DNA from: Myxococcales bacterium UBA1238
GTDB lineage: Bacteria; Myxococcota_A; Bradymonadia; UBA7976; UBA1532
Direction: 5' to 3'
Assembly (NCBI GenBank): GCA_002309015.1
Contig: DBWM01000071.1
Location: 22,682 to 86,681 of the forward strand
DNA length: 64,000 nucleotides
In this document: piece after piece, positions 7,435 through 15,730 of the stretch
Position numbering within the stretch: position 1 is the first letter of the stretch
Layout: the number at the start of each line of letters is the position of its first letter
Position numbers and translations under genes: made by a program
The notes under the pieces: generated by a model
What the model was told of the DNA's origin: nothing
Databases searched by the model: none
Seen by the model: the letters and a program-made list of their open reading frames with translations, nothing else

Positions 7435-8254
7435 TTTGCGTCCTTTTTGAGAAATACTCAGCAGTTTTGCTGGGGTAAGTGACAATGCTGATACCTTCGG
7501 CTGTTAGCCGATGGAAGAAATTGTAGTTTGCAGATCCGTAGACTAGGATGGTGTGAGGTTGAAGAATGCGTATCAATTCACGTAGCCCTACTTCAAAGAT
7601 GTGCTTGTTGACTTTGTTTCTTAGTCCGCTTGCCACTGTTCCAATACAAACGACGCTGTTTTTGGGAATGCCAACCCAACAATAATTCCAAGTTTCTTGA
7701 GTTCCCCAACGCACATTATTGATGACTTGGATTCCATTCCTTCCTAGCCAGTAACCGATTTTTCTCATACGGAAGGTGTTGTACATTTTTTCAGGTTCTG
7801 GGAAATCTCGGTAGGTGGAAAAGTCGGGTGTGATGCAGCCATCAAAATGCCTGAGCATTTTGAGGACCGAAACTGCGTGATTCCAAATTCCTTTTTGTGG
7901 GCCATCAAATTTGTAGTCGTCTTGGTAAAAACACACAAACTTGTTGCAATGAAAGTGGCGATGATGCCGCGCAATCTCTTGCTTGTAGAGATGCTTTGCG
8001 TCTTCCCAGAGAATCATGCCTTTGGGCAAGTTTTTTGCTGTCGTTGGACAGTATGGAATGTCGTGAGGGCCGAATTGAGCTCCTTTGCACATGAAGGCAT
8101 TCCAAATATCTTTACAGCCTGCGCGCGGAGCTTTTTTGCTTTTATTGAGATTCGACTTTTGGGCTTGTGTGTTAATGCAGTTATCGGAATTCGAAGAAAA
8201 CTGTTGCATGAACTCGAATTCCATTTGGATGCCATCTTGATTAATTTCAGGCAT
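7427..8254 (-). CDS. DUF4417 domain protein
   Basis: 275 residues, with GGAG 8-9 nt before the ATG. Recognisable DUF4417 features are CKGAQFGPHDIP, the FYQDDYKFD and IWN segments, the GCITPDFSTYRDFPEP block, the YWLGRNGIQVINNVRWG stretch, and a late ILVYGS segment. The family is known mainly from plasmids, phages and integrative elements and has no settled biochemical role. The gene is AT-rich relative to the window. Its stop overlaps the toxin start by 8 nt (ATGTGTAA), so it is co-translated with the toxin-immunity pair. Whether it belongs to the toxin system or is a carrier gene of a mobile element cannot be decided here. Confidence 0.85.
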   Translation of the reverse strand: MPEINQDGIQMEFEFMQQFSSNSDNCINTQAQKSNLNKSKKAPRAGCKDIWNAFMCKGAQFGPHDIPYCPTTAKNLPKGMILWEDAKHLYKQEIARHHRHFHCNKFVCFYQDDYKFDGPQKGIWNHAVSVLKMLRHFDGCITPDFSTYRDFPEPEKMYNTFRMRKIGYWLGRNGIQVINNVRWGTQETWNYCWVGIPKNSVVCIGTVASGLRNKVNKHIFEVGLRELIRILQPHTILVYGSANYNFFHRLTAEGISIVTYPSKTAEYFSKRTQNV

Positions 8255-8267
8255 ATAAATCTCCTAT

Positions 8268-8397
8268 AAGCCTACTCGCTGAGTAGGCTTGAAAAAATTC
8301 TTTAACAGAGAGAGCATGCCTGCAGACAGCCCCGCCATGAGCAGTCTACAGGCATAACGCCGGGTTCACCTTGATGCTGGTAACATCAGGGTGAACC
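8268..8397. repeat. Three consecutive inverted repeats upstream of the DUF4417 gene
   Basis: 8268-8290 has arms AAGCCTACTC/GAGTAGGCTT with a 3-nt loop. 8316-8355 has arms ATGCCTGCAGAC/GTCTACAGGCAT with one mismatch and a 16-nt loop. 8363-8397 has 14-nt arms (GGTTCACC core) with one mismatch and a 7-nt loop. None is followed by a T-run in either direction. The cluster marks the boundary of the AT-rich island and could be a structured leader RNA or an element end. Confidence 0.65.
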
Positions 8398-8435
8398 TTA
8401 TCGCGTTTAAAAGTGGTTTGAGCCTCCTCTCGGGG

Positions 8436-8606
8436 TTAGTAAATATGTATGTCATCGTGCGGTTGCCTAGGCCGTGTGGGCTTAACAGGCCGCTTCGGCA
8501 ATGGGTGGTGAATGGGGATGTCCGACGGAATCCTGAAGGGAAAATCCGGCGGGACTTGAGGCCTCCCTTTTGCAGGGGGACGGGGTGTTTGCTGAATAGG
8601 ACGCAT
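8436..8606 (-). CDS. Possible small proline-rich protein
   Basis: 56 residues from the ATG at 8606, with AAAGGAG about 8 nt upstream. The composition is strongly biased to Pro, Arg and His (RPIQQTPRPPAKGRP at the start, PHDDIHIY at the end). No signal peptide or known domain is seen. The good ribosome-binding site is the main support. The 14-mer TTATCGCGTTTAAA flanks it on both sides (8398-8411 and 8647-8660). It may not be translated. Confidence 0.35.
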   Translation of the reverse strand: MRPIQQTPRPPAKGRPQVPPDFPFRIPSDIPIHHPLPKRPVKPTRPRQPHDDIHIY

Positions 8607-8660
8607 GACAGCGTCTCCTTTCTTGTGAAAGGCGCACAATAGCGCGTTATCGCGTTTAAA

Positions 8661-9375
8661 GCGCAGATGACAGGGTTACTGCGGGCAAGAAGGTTAAAAG
8701 GAGGTGAACGAGCCATTCTGTGATCGAAACTACCATTAGCGTGTCATTAGTGGTTGTATGGATGGGTGAAGCGGTGGTGTAAGCAAGGTGGCGACTGGCC
8801 TTCCTTTTTATTGATTTTGCCGCTATTTTAGCACGTTTGGCGAGCTGTTGCGGCGATGATTTCAAAGAAAACAGTCGATTCACTGAAAAAAAAAGAATGC
8901 GAAAATGAAAAGTTGTTTAAAGTCAATTGGTTATATTGTGCTATGGTGTGAAAAATCAGTGTCTGTTCGAGACAGATCGTGGCTTTGTTCCCCGCTTCGC
9001 CAACTGAAAGTTGCCCGTGAAATGGGCTGGTCGACGAGTGGCTCATTACGTCGGACGTAAGATGAAGAAAAATGTCTACTTTCAATGGGTTATGGCGTCG
9101 CATTGACGCGCTTTTGATGGCGGCGCGATCTGGGATAAGAGTCAAAAAAATTGAGCTGTAAGGCTGCAACAAACAGGCCTTTCTTTTGTGCTTAAGTGCC
9201 TTTGGAATACACACCGTGTATTGGGCGTGCAGTCTTTTGAACCATATCGAATGACAGAGGGCGGCGCTTTGAATCATGCCGCACCTTATGCCAAGATTGA
9301 TGCGCGTAAAACGGGGGAAGAATGATTGAACTGCTGAATTTGATTCAGATTTTTTTATGGGGGGTGACGTGAAGC
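8661..9375. other. Gene-free stretch
   Basis: About 700 nt between the accessory island and the T6SS cargo module. No reading frame here has a sensible start, ribosome-binding site or recognisable product, and no RNA gene was seen. Homopolymer A and T runs occur near 8886 and 9352. It probably holds decayed DNA and any terminator of the leftward T6SS module, but no clear hairpin with T-run was found. Confidence 0.5.
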
Positions 9376-10494
9376 TTACTTGTCTTCGGCGGGCTTGTCC
9401 CCTGCGGGGGTGCCTTCGGCGGCGGCCTTGGCTTCGGCTTCAGCCTTGGCGCGCATCTCGGCGTTGATCTTTTCCATCATCTCGGGATCGTTGGCGTCGG
9501 GCATGAAGCTTGAGAAATCGGGCATCGCGGGCGCACCGAAGCCGGGTTCGCGGTCGCGGGCTTCGCGTTCCATCAGGATCTTGGGGCGCTCGGTGCCATC
9601 CTGCGGGATCAGGCGGATGGTCTTGCGCATGGGGTTGGCGATGGGGTTGTTGAAGGCGTAGATGTCCCAGTTGATGTTTCCGGGGCCTTCGATCACATCG
9701 CCCTCGCGAAGCATGTCTCCGCCGTTTGAAACGATGTAGTCTGCAACATTATGCAAAAACGTGTCGACTTCGCCGCGGTTGTATTTGCCGTTTTCGAAGC
9801 AGCATTCGACGTCGGGCAGTTCGAGCTGCGACATGCCGATGGTATCCATCAAAAGCCACGTTGATCCGAGCTCCAGCAGACCGATGCGGATATTCGTCCA
9901 GACGTCCAGGGGCAGGCAGCCTTCGTCCTCGGCCCATTCCATCGATTCTTTGACGAATTCGGCCGTGCGCAGCGATTCGCCCGAGGGATTGAAGTAGGCG
10001 AGCGCCCCTTCGAGCTCGGCGATGTTGGCGGCGATGGCCGTGATCGTGCGGAGTTCCACCTCGGGGGCCAGCGGTTCGGCGTCTTCCTGCTCGGCGTTGC
10101 CCAAATCGAAATGCGTCGTCCGGATGCGCACCATTGCCTTGTGCTTGTTGGCTGCCTCCTGAGCGCCCTTCCAGACCCAGGTCTGCTTGGTTGCGCGGCG
10201 CATGGCTCCCGGCGTCACATGGCAACCGAACGCGTTTTCCATGAACGCCCGAAACAGATTCTGATCCTCCGTCGGCTTCGGCCAGTCCACCCAGGGATGC
10301 TCGACCACGTCGATGATGACCCCCGTTCCCGCGCTGTCCTGAAGACCCAGCACGAGCGCCTCTCCGTCGCAGGCCCAATGCTCCTTCTCGCCCTGCTCCG
10401 TGCGGCCCAGAATGTGAAAATCGCCGATGACGGTCTCGATCTCGTCGAGCGACGGCGCCACCGAAAACAACACGAACACGCTTTGATTAAACAT
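9376..10494 (-). CDS. DUF4261-like T6SS-associated protein
   Basis: 372 residues without signal peptide. The N-terminus (VFVLFSVAPSLDEIETVIGDF), a central FNPSGESLR segment, and a C-terminal WTNIRIGLLELG...LMDTIGMSQLELPDVE...NVADYI block fit the DUF4261 family, as remembered. The C-terminal 60 residues are low-complexity (Ala/Glu/Lys rich, ending TPAGDKPAEDK). Proteins of this type often sit among VgrG/PAAR genes. Here the gene is last in the leftward vgrG module, 117 nt after the LysM protein. An immunity or accessory role is possible but not shown. Confidence 0.6.
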   Translation of the reverse strand: MFNQSVFVLFSVAPSLDEIETVIGDFHILGRTEQGEKEHWACDGEALVLGLQDSAGTGVIIDVVEHPWVDWPKPTEDQNLFRAFMENAFGCHVTPGAMRRATKQTWVWKGAQEAANKHKAMVRIRTTHFDLGNAEQEDAEPLAPEVELRTITAIAANIAELEGALAYFNPSGESLRTAEFVKESMEWAEDEGCLPLDVWTNIRIGLLELGSTWLLMDTIGMSQLELPDVECCFENGKYNRGEVDTFLHNVADYIVSNGGDMLREGDVIEGPGNINWDIYAFNNPIANPMRKTIRLIPQDGTERPKILMEREARDREPGFGAPAMPDFSSFMPDANDPEMMEKINAEMRAKAEAEAKAAAEGTPAGDKPAEDK

Positions 10495-10611
10495 AACTCT
10501 CCCTTCAAAGAGCGCGCTGTCTGTGCGCAGAGAATCGCACGTTAGGGGCGGATTTTAAAGGAAAAGCTTTAAGGAAGGTGGAGTGGGGTGGGGGGAGGGA
10601 GATGGAAGGGA

Positions 10612-13600
10612 TCAGCTGTGAGCCGCTGGCTTACCACCGCTGAGTAGCTGGTTACGGGAGCCGAACCACTTCTTGATCCATGCGTCGAACTGATCCTGTT
10701 CGCCCCAGTCGACCAAGTCGTCGATGCGTTTCACTGCGGTCTTGATGTCGATTGCGGCACCGTTGGCTGCGCAGTGATTCAGAATCAGGTAAGCTTCGCG
10801 CTTGGTCTTGGCGGACTTCAGGATCTTGATGATCGCCTCTTCCTCAAGTTCGTCAGGCAACAAGATACCGCGTTCGGTCATTTGGTAAATGAGTTCACCC
10901 TTGACCTCAGGCGAGCTGTTGGACCAAATCTTGTCGTTATTATCCTCTTTGATGTGCTTGGCCATCGTGTGGATGCGAGTTTGGTTGGTCGCCCAGCTCG
11001 AGTAGTTGGAAACCAGCTTCTTGAGGCCTGCAGCTGCGACCACCGCCCCCGGGTTCATCGCTGCGAAGGCCGTGGCTCCGATGGCCAAAATGCGATACTG
11101 CTTGAAGGCTTCAGCCGCGATAGCTGTCACCTTTTGATAATCGCACCGCTTGAGCATCGTATTGATGACCGAAAGGATTTCGATGGGGTCAACTTCGAGC
11201 TCAAACTTGACGCCCGCACCGAGACCCACTGTCAACGAGGCTTTCGCCCGGATGATGAAGGTCCCGTTGTTGTAACCGACTTCGAAGGACGCTTCCCCAC
11301 CAATCCCGGCGCTCAGGCTGCCCTTAACACCAATCTTGGCGAGTTGCTTCCATTCTTTGGTGTCGACGTGGCCGTCATGCCATTCGATTTTACCGCTGAT
11401 CTCGCCATCAATGGCTGCGCCTGCAAATCCGCTGATGCTGCCGGAGAGGCCAACTTTCGTTTTAGATGAGTTGTTGCCTTTGGTCAGGCTGACCCCCGCT
11501 TCAGCAGAGGCGGCAGCGACTACGCCGACATAACCTTCACCAGAAAGACTCACGGTACCGCGAATACGCATTAATTTCGGGTAGATCGAAGAAGTCTTCT
11601 GAAGTGATGCAGGCATCAGCAGGAAGCCATCTTGGCCCGCGATGTACCAGTCAACGGTGCCCTTTGCTCTCGCGAGATCGAAGCCCGCTTTGGCTTCCCC
11701 CTTCACGTTAAATTTGCCTGAATCGGGATCGAATTCTGCAGAACCGCTCAATCCCGCCGAGAAGCGGAATAAGGCTGCTTCATAGGATGCATTGTATTTT
11801 TGACCCGAAGAATTTCCTGAACTGCTTATCACCTTGCCGAAGACAGGGTAGATCTTCTCATAGTCTTTCTTGAAAAACTCATGCGCGATCTTGACTTCCG
11901 TGAGCTCTCTGGAAGCGTCTTCGACCTGTTGCTGAGTCTTTTCGAGATCCTTAATGATGGCGTCGAACTCTTTGTTCTTATTCTTCTTCTTAAAAGACTT
12001 TGCGAGTTTCTGCAGGTCCGAACTCATCATTTCATCGGCATCTAGCTTGCCAACATAATAAACTTTGAGTTTCTTGGACGATTTCTTACCAATCATGAAT
12101 TCGCGAATGGGCGGATCCTTCAGATCGACAGATCCCTCTTTGCCACCACAAGCGGTCAGGAGTTCCTTCATAACCGCTTCATTCTGCTTCAGATCGGCTT
12201 CGGTCGACTTCTCGTTAATCTTCTTCAGCTTCTTGCGGATATTTTCAATTCTTTGAGCGTAAGCAATAAGAGCTTTATAGTATGGCTCTGGTAAATGATA
12301 GATTTCTTTCGTCCGAGGATCGAGGGCTTCGTATACTTCAAACTTGAGCTCAGGCTTCTTGCTGTCATCAGTCTTGCCGCTGGTGTTCGAGCTATTGTTG
12401 CTCGAATTGTTGTTCGGCTTGGCGTTGTTACCCGAGTTATTACTGTTATTGTTAGCGCTGTTGTTGTTGGCGCTGTTGTTGTTGGCGCTGTTGTTATTCG
12501 CGCTGTTGTTGTTATTCGCGCTGTTGTTGTTATTCGCGCTGTTGTTGTTGGCGCTGTTGTTATTCGCGCTGTTGTTGTTATTCGCGCTGTTGTTGTTATT
12601 CGCGCTGTTATTCGCGCTGTTGTTATTCGAGTTGTCGCCCGGCTTGCTGTTGTCGTTGTTTGCGGGCGAGCCGCCTTTTTGAGGCGTGCTGTCGCCGCCA
12701 GCGTTACCGCCGTTTCCGCCAGTCAGGCTGCTGTTGCCGCTGGATCCGCCGTTGCCACCACCATTGCCGTTGCCGCCACCACCGCCACCGGGGCCGTCGG
12801 GGGCTTCGTAATGGTTGCCTTTGTCGTCGACCAGATCGTTGACCATGTAGCCAACCTGCTGGTCGAGGATGCCGAGGATCTTGAAGTTTTGATCGCTGAT
12901 CTCGCTCAGGCTGATCTTGCCGTTCTCGTCGCTGGTGACCCGGAGCAGCTGACCGTCGCCCAGTTCGAGCTGGAGCGTTAAGCCTGCAACGGGTTTGCCG
13001 CCGTCTTCGATGATCTCGAACTCGACCCAGCCGGTGGCGTCGTCGAGCGGGATGCAGATCTGGTCGTCGGGGTAGATCAGGTTCGGGTTCGAGCGCTTCT
13101 TGCGGAAGGTCGCGTTGACCGGATGCTCGTAGAGATCGGCTTTCCAGTCGGTGAGACCCTGATTGGCCGCAATGAGCGAAAGCGAATCGCCCTTCTTGAT
13201 CGTGTAGACCTTGAACTGCTCTTCAACCGGCCTCGGGATGAGCTTCTTGATGCGATCCTTTTGAATGTAGAGCACATCGCCGGGATAGATGAGCGTCGGA
13301 TCGGGGCGCTTGGTCTTGAAGGCGGCGTTGCGCCAGTGATCGTAGATGTCGGCCTTCCAGTCGACGCCAAAGGCGTAACCGATGCGCTCCAGGTAATCGC
13401 AGGGCTTGACTTCGTACGTGACGAATTCGATGCCGTCCAGATCCTTGAGCGGGATGTAGATGACTTCGCCAGGGTAGATGATGTCGGGGTTCGGATGCTT
13501 CTCCTTGAACTCGGCATTCATCTCGTAGCAGTAAATGTCTTTCTGCCATTCCTTTTCGTGCGCATCGCCGATCTTGGAAAGCCAGTCGCCTTCCTGGACC

Positions 13601-15156
13601 TCGTAGCGGATGTACGGTTTGTCGGGAACCGGAATGTAGAAGACATCGCCCACCTTGACGTTGGCGTAGGTCTTGCGCTTGCTCTTGAGATCGGCGTTGC
13701 GCGGATGATCGAAGATGTCGTCGTCCCATTTGACGTCTTCGTGCGCGTTGGCCACCGATTTGAAATCGTTGCCCTTCTGGAAGATGTACTTGATCCAGAT
13801 GCGCGTATCGTCGGCGAGTTCCGGATTCAGAGGGTCGATCAGGCGGCAGCGGTTGGGCTCGCCGGGGCGGAGTTCCCACACGACGGGCGGCTGATCGGGG
13901 ATGTAAATCTGATCGCCGATTTGAATCTTGTTGGGGTTGGGACGGCGCTTGCGGAAAGATTCGTTGGCGTCGTGCTCGTAGAGGCTGACCCAGGATTCGA
14001 GGGAGAATTGCTTGGCGATCTTGCCCAGCGTATCGCCCGAAACGATCTTGTAGACGTTCATTTCGGGGTTTTCGCCCGCAACGATCTTCCAGGGGGAGGT
14101 GACGCTCGGGAACGAAACCTTGAAAGGCCCTTCGCCCACGTCCTCGAGCTTGGCAAAACCGTCCTGATCGAGTTGCCCGTAAACCCTGCGTCCATCAGGG
14201 AATTCGACGCAGTAACGCTCGTCGGCCATGGGGATGGCGTAGACGCCTTCCAGCGAGAACGTGAGGTTTTGAGGCTCGGGCTTTTCTTCGGGTTCGGCGG
14301 GGCCGAAGAGCTTGTTGAGTACGTTGGCGATGCCTTGCGTGCTGTCGATCAGCTTGTCGCCCTGGCTGCCGCACAGCAGCTGGAAGATGGCGGCGACTTC
14401 CGAATCCATCGGCTCGCCGGGCATGCCGAGCAACATGCGCAGTTTTTGTGCAAAAGCGAGGGCAACCAGAACCAGCGGATGGCGCATGCTCTTACCGAGC
14501 GCGCGCGATTCAGCACCGATTTCTGTTTCGGTGGGCAGCGTATCTTCAGCGCGGGCGAGGGCCAGCAGGCTGCCTCCAAAGCCGAGCGTCTCAGAGAGCA
14601 CATGCTTGGCCATGGAGTAACCCGCGCTTTGGGCCACTTCGGGAACCTTCGCTTCGGGCACTGAGCCGAGACCCACGTAACGCAGCAAATCGAGTTTGAG
14701 GTTGTAGTTCTCGGTGTTGTCCTTGATCGCGTCGCCTTCGCGCTTGGCCAGCAGCGGATATTCGGGCGGGATAACGGGCTTCGGCTTGACGTCCTCTTCC
14801 TCGTGCTCCTGCTCCTCCGACAAAGCCTCGGCTGCTTCTTGTTCGGAATCGTCTGGTTCTGCGCCGGAGTACTCGGCCGAAATGGTCGGGAGAATATCGA
14901 CCTTCGTCCATGCTACGCAGGTGCGTGCAAGCCGGATGGCCAGCTCGTCGATCACCTGCTGATCCGTCATCATGGCGACTTCCATGAAACCGAGCTCTTC
15001 GCCCAGCGCACGCCGCATCGTTTCCATGTTGGAAGGATCGAAGATGAATTGATTGAGGAACGCCTTGGCGCCTGCTTCGGAGTAGAAGTCGATCAGTTCT
15101 TCTTCCGATAAGAGGGAGACGACATTCCCCTGGCTGGACTGAAGATCGGCTCTCAT
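10612..15156 (-). CDS. Giant five-LysM protein, putative T6SS effector
   Basis: 1514 residues, no signal peptide. Residues 1-360 are a helical/acidic N-terminal region. Residues about 365-707 hold five LysM-type modules (pattern xYxVxxGDxLxxIA ... NPxxIYPGDxIYIP), each about 55-90 residues apart and unusually alike in the insert (DIYxHxxNAxFKxKRPNP). A carboxypeptidase-like beta segment follows (about 712-780), then a glycine-rich stretch and a Ser/Ala/Asn tract (about 790-930). After a coiled-coil-like region comes a beta-rich domain (VGLSGSISGFAGAAIDGEISG, GVKGSLSAGIGGEASFEVG). The end is helical with one hydrophobic stretch (AIGATAFAAMNPGAVVAAAG). The beta-rich part recalls VasX/BTH_I2691-type membrane-active T6SS effectors. 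Position directly after vgrG-MORN-DUF4280 supports the cargo role; the activity itself is inferred. Confidence 0.7.
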   Translation of the reverse strand: MRADLQSSQGNVVSLLSEEELIDFYSEAGAKAFLNQFIFDPSNMETMRRALGEELGFMEVAMMTDQQVIDELAIRLARTCVAWTKVDILPTISAEYSGAEPDDSEQEAAEALSEEQEHEEEDVKPKPVIPPEYPLLAKREGDAIKDNTENYNLKLDLLRYVGLGSVPEAKVPEVAQSAGYSMAKHVLSETLGFGGSLLALARAEDTLPTETEIGAESRALGKSMRHPLVLVALAFAQKLRMLLGMPGEPMDSEVAAIFQLLCGSQGDKLIDSTQGIANVLNKLFGPAEPEEKPEPQNLTFSLEGVYAIPMADERYCVEFPDGRRVYGQLDQDGFAKLEDVGEGPFKVSFPSVTSPWKIVAGENPEMNVYKIVSGDTLGKIAKQFSLESWVSLYEHDANESFRKRRPNPNKIQIGDQIYIPDQPPVVWELRPGEPNRCRLIDPLNPELADDTRIWIKYIFQKGNDFKSVANAHEDVKWDDDIFDHPRNADLKSKRKTYANVKVGDVFYIPVPDKPYIRYEVQEGDWLSKIGDAHEKEWQKDIYCYEMNAEFKEKHPNPDIIYPGEVIYIPLKDLDGIEFVTYEVKPCDYLERIGYAFGVDWKADIYDHWRNAAFKTKRPDPTLIYPGDVLYIQKDRIKKLIPRPVEEQFKVYTIKKGDSLSLIAANQGLTDWKADLYEHPVNATFRKKRSNPNLIYPDDQICIPLDDATGWVEFEIIEDGGKPVAGLTLQLELGDGQLLRVTSDENGKISLSEISDQNFKILGILDQQVGYMVNDLVDDKGNHYEAPDGPGGGGGGNGNGGGNGGSSGNSSLTGGNGGNAGGDSTPQKGGSPANNDNSKPGDNSNNNSANNSANNNNSANNNNSANNNSANNNSANNNNSANNNNSANNNSANNNSANNNSANNNSNNSGNNAKPNNNSSNNSSNTSGKTDDSKKPELKFEVYEALDPRTKEIYHLPEPYYKALIAYAQRIENIRKKLKKINEKSTEADLKQNEAVMKELLTACGGKEGSVDLKDPPIREFMIGKKSSKKLKVYYVGKLDADEMMSSDLQKLAKSFKKKNKNKEFDAIIKDLEKTQQQVEDASRELTEVKIAHEFFKKDYEKIYPVFGKVISSSGNSSGQKYNASYEAALFRFSAGLSGSAEFDPDSGKFNVKGEAKAGFDLARAKGTVDWYIAGQDGFLLMPASLQKTSSIYPKLMRIRGTVSLSGEGYVGVVAAASAEAGVSLTKGNNSSKTKVGLSGSISGFAGAAIDGEISGKIEWHDGHVDTKEWKQLAKIGVKGSLSAGIGGEASFEVGYNNGTFIIRAKASLTVGLGAGVKFELEVDPIEILSVINTMLKRCDYQKVTAIAAEAFKQYRILAIGATAFAAMNPGAVVAAAGLKKLVSNYSSWATNQTRIHTMAKHIKEDNNDKIWSNSSPEVKGELIYQMTERGILLPDELEEEAIIKILKSAKTKREAYLILNHCAANGAAIDIKTAVKRIDDLVDWGEQDQFDAWIKKWFGSRNQLLSGGKPAAHS
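12430..12630 (-). repeat. Imperfect 12-18-nt repeats encoding Ser-Ala-Asn(3-4) tract
   Basis: Inside the LysM gene, about a dozen copies of a short unit coding for SANNN or SANNNN follow each other with almost identical codons. The repeat units are multiples of three nucleotides, so gain or loss of units keeps the frame and would only change linker length between the LysM half and the C-terminal half. Confidence 0.85.
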
Positions 15157-15286
15157 TTGCCGCTCTCGCTTTTTGGGTGGCGCCGCGTTTGCGACGCTTT
15201 GGGTTAAATCTCTTTAGCCGATAAAATCGGCCTTTAAGGCAAAGCCTGAAGCTTACCTTAAACCTTTGCCCCACAATCGTGGGTGA

Positions 15287-15312
15287 GGTGGCCTCCCATC
15301 GGGGAAGCCACC
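15287..15312. promoter_or_regulatory. Stem-loop between DUF4280 gene and LysM gene
   Basis: Arms GGTGGC and GCCACC extend inward with TCCC/GGGA across one mismatch. A smaller hairpin (CCCCAC/GTGGG) lies just beside it. It stands in the only large gap (180 nt) inside the leftward module and has no T-run, so it may be a transcript-stabilising or attenuating structure rather than a full terminator. Confidence 0.4.
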
Positions 15313-15337
15313 AAGCCTGCTGTCAAACTCAAAGACG

Positions 15338-15727
15338 TTATGGGATTTGAACCGTAACCTGGCCGGCAAAACTGACTTGGATCGTCCCCGCCCAGTTACA
15401 GAGCAACATGGACGAGTCGTTCAAAGCGGGCATGCCGCCGACCATCACGGTCGGGGCGCCCACGATCCAGGGCGCAGTTGTGACCGGGATGCAGGGCATG
15501 GGGGTCAACGAACCGTAAGCCGCAGCGGTGGCCGAAGCGACCGTCGGATTGGCGATCGATTTGCAGACGCCAAACGGCAGAATGTTGACCATAGGCTTGT
15601 TGTCTTGAATGTTCGCTGCTGGCTGACCGCCCGCCATCACGCAGTTGACGGGCAGAACCATCATCGTTCCAGGCGCAGCGCCCATGGCACATTGCAGCAT
15701 TGCGTTGCCGATGACTTGCATCCCCAT
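15338..15727 (-). CDS. DUF4280 PAAR-like tip protein
   Basis: 129 residues. The sequence is a textbook DUF4280 protein: Cys followed by MGAAPGT, VLPVN, the block NIQDNKPMVNILPFGVCKSIANP, then LTPMPCIPV and the end VGGMPALNDSSMLLCNWAG. DUF4280 proteins are thought to cap the VgrG spike as PAAR proteins do and to carry effectors into target cells. It follows the MORN-repeat gene by 3 nt and precedes the LysM effector, the expected order tip-adaptor-cargo. Confidence 0.92.
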   Translation of the reverse strand: MGMQVIGNAMLQCAMGAAPGTMMVLPVNCVMAGGQPAANIQDNKPMVNILPFGVCKSIANPTVASATAAAYGSLTPMPCIPVTTAPWIVGAPTVMVGGMPALNDSSMLLCNWAGTIQVSFAGQVTVQIP

Positions 15728-15730
15728 GGC

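Noticed and set aside
13123..14664. 513-codon plus-strand frame opposite the LysM gene
   Set aside because: It mirrors the repeated LysM coding sequence and has no ribosome-binding site or family match.
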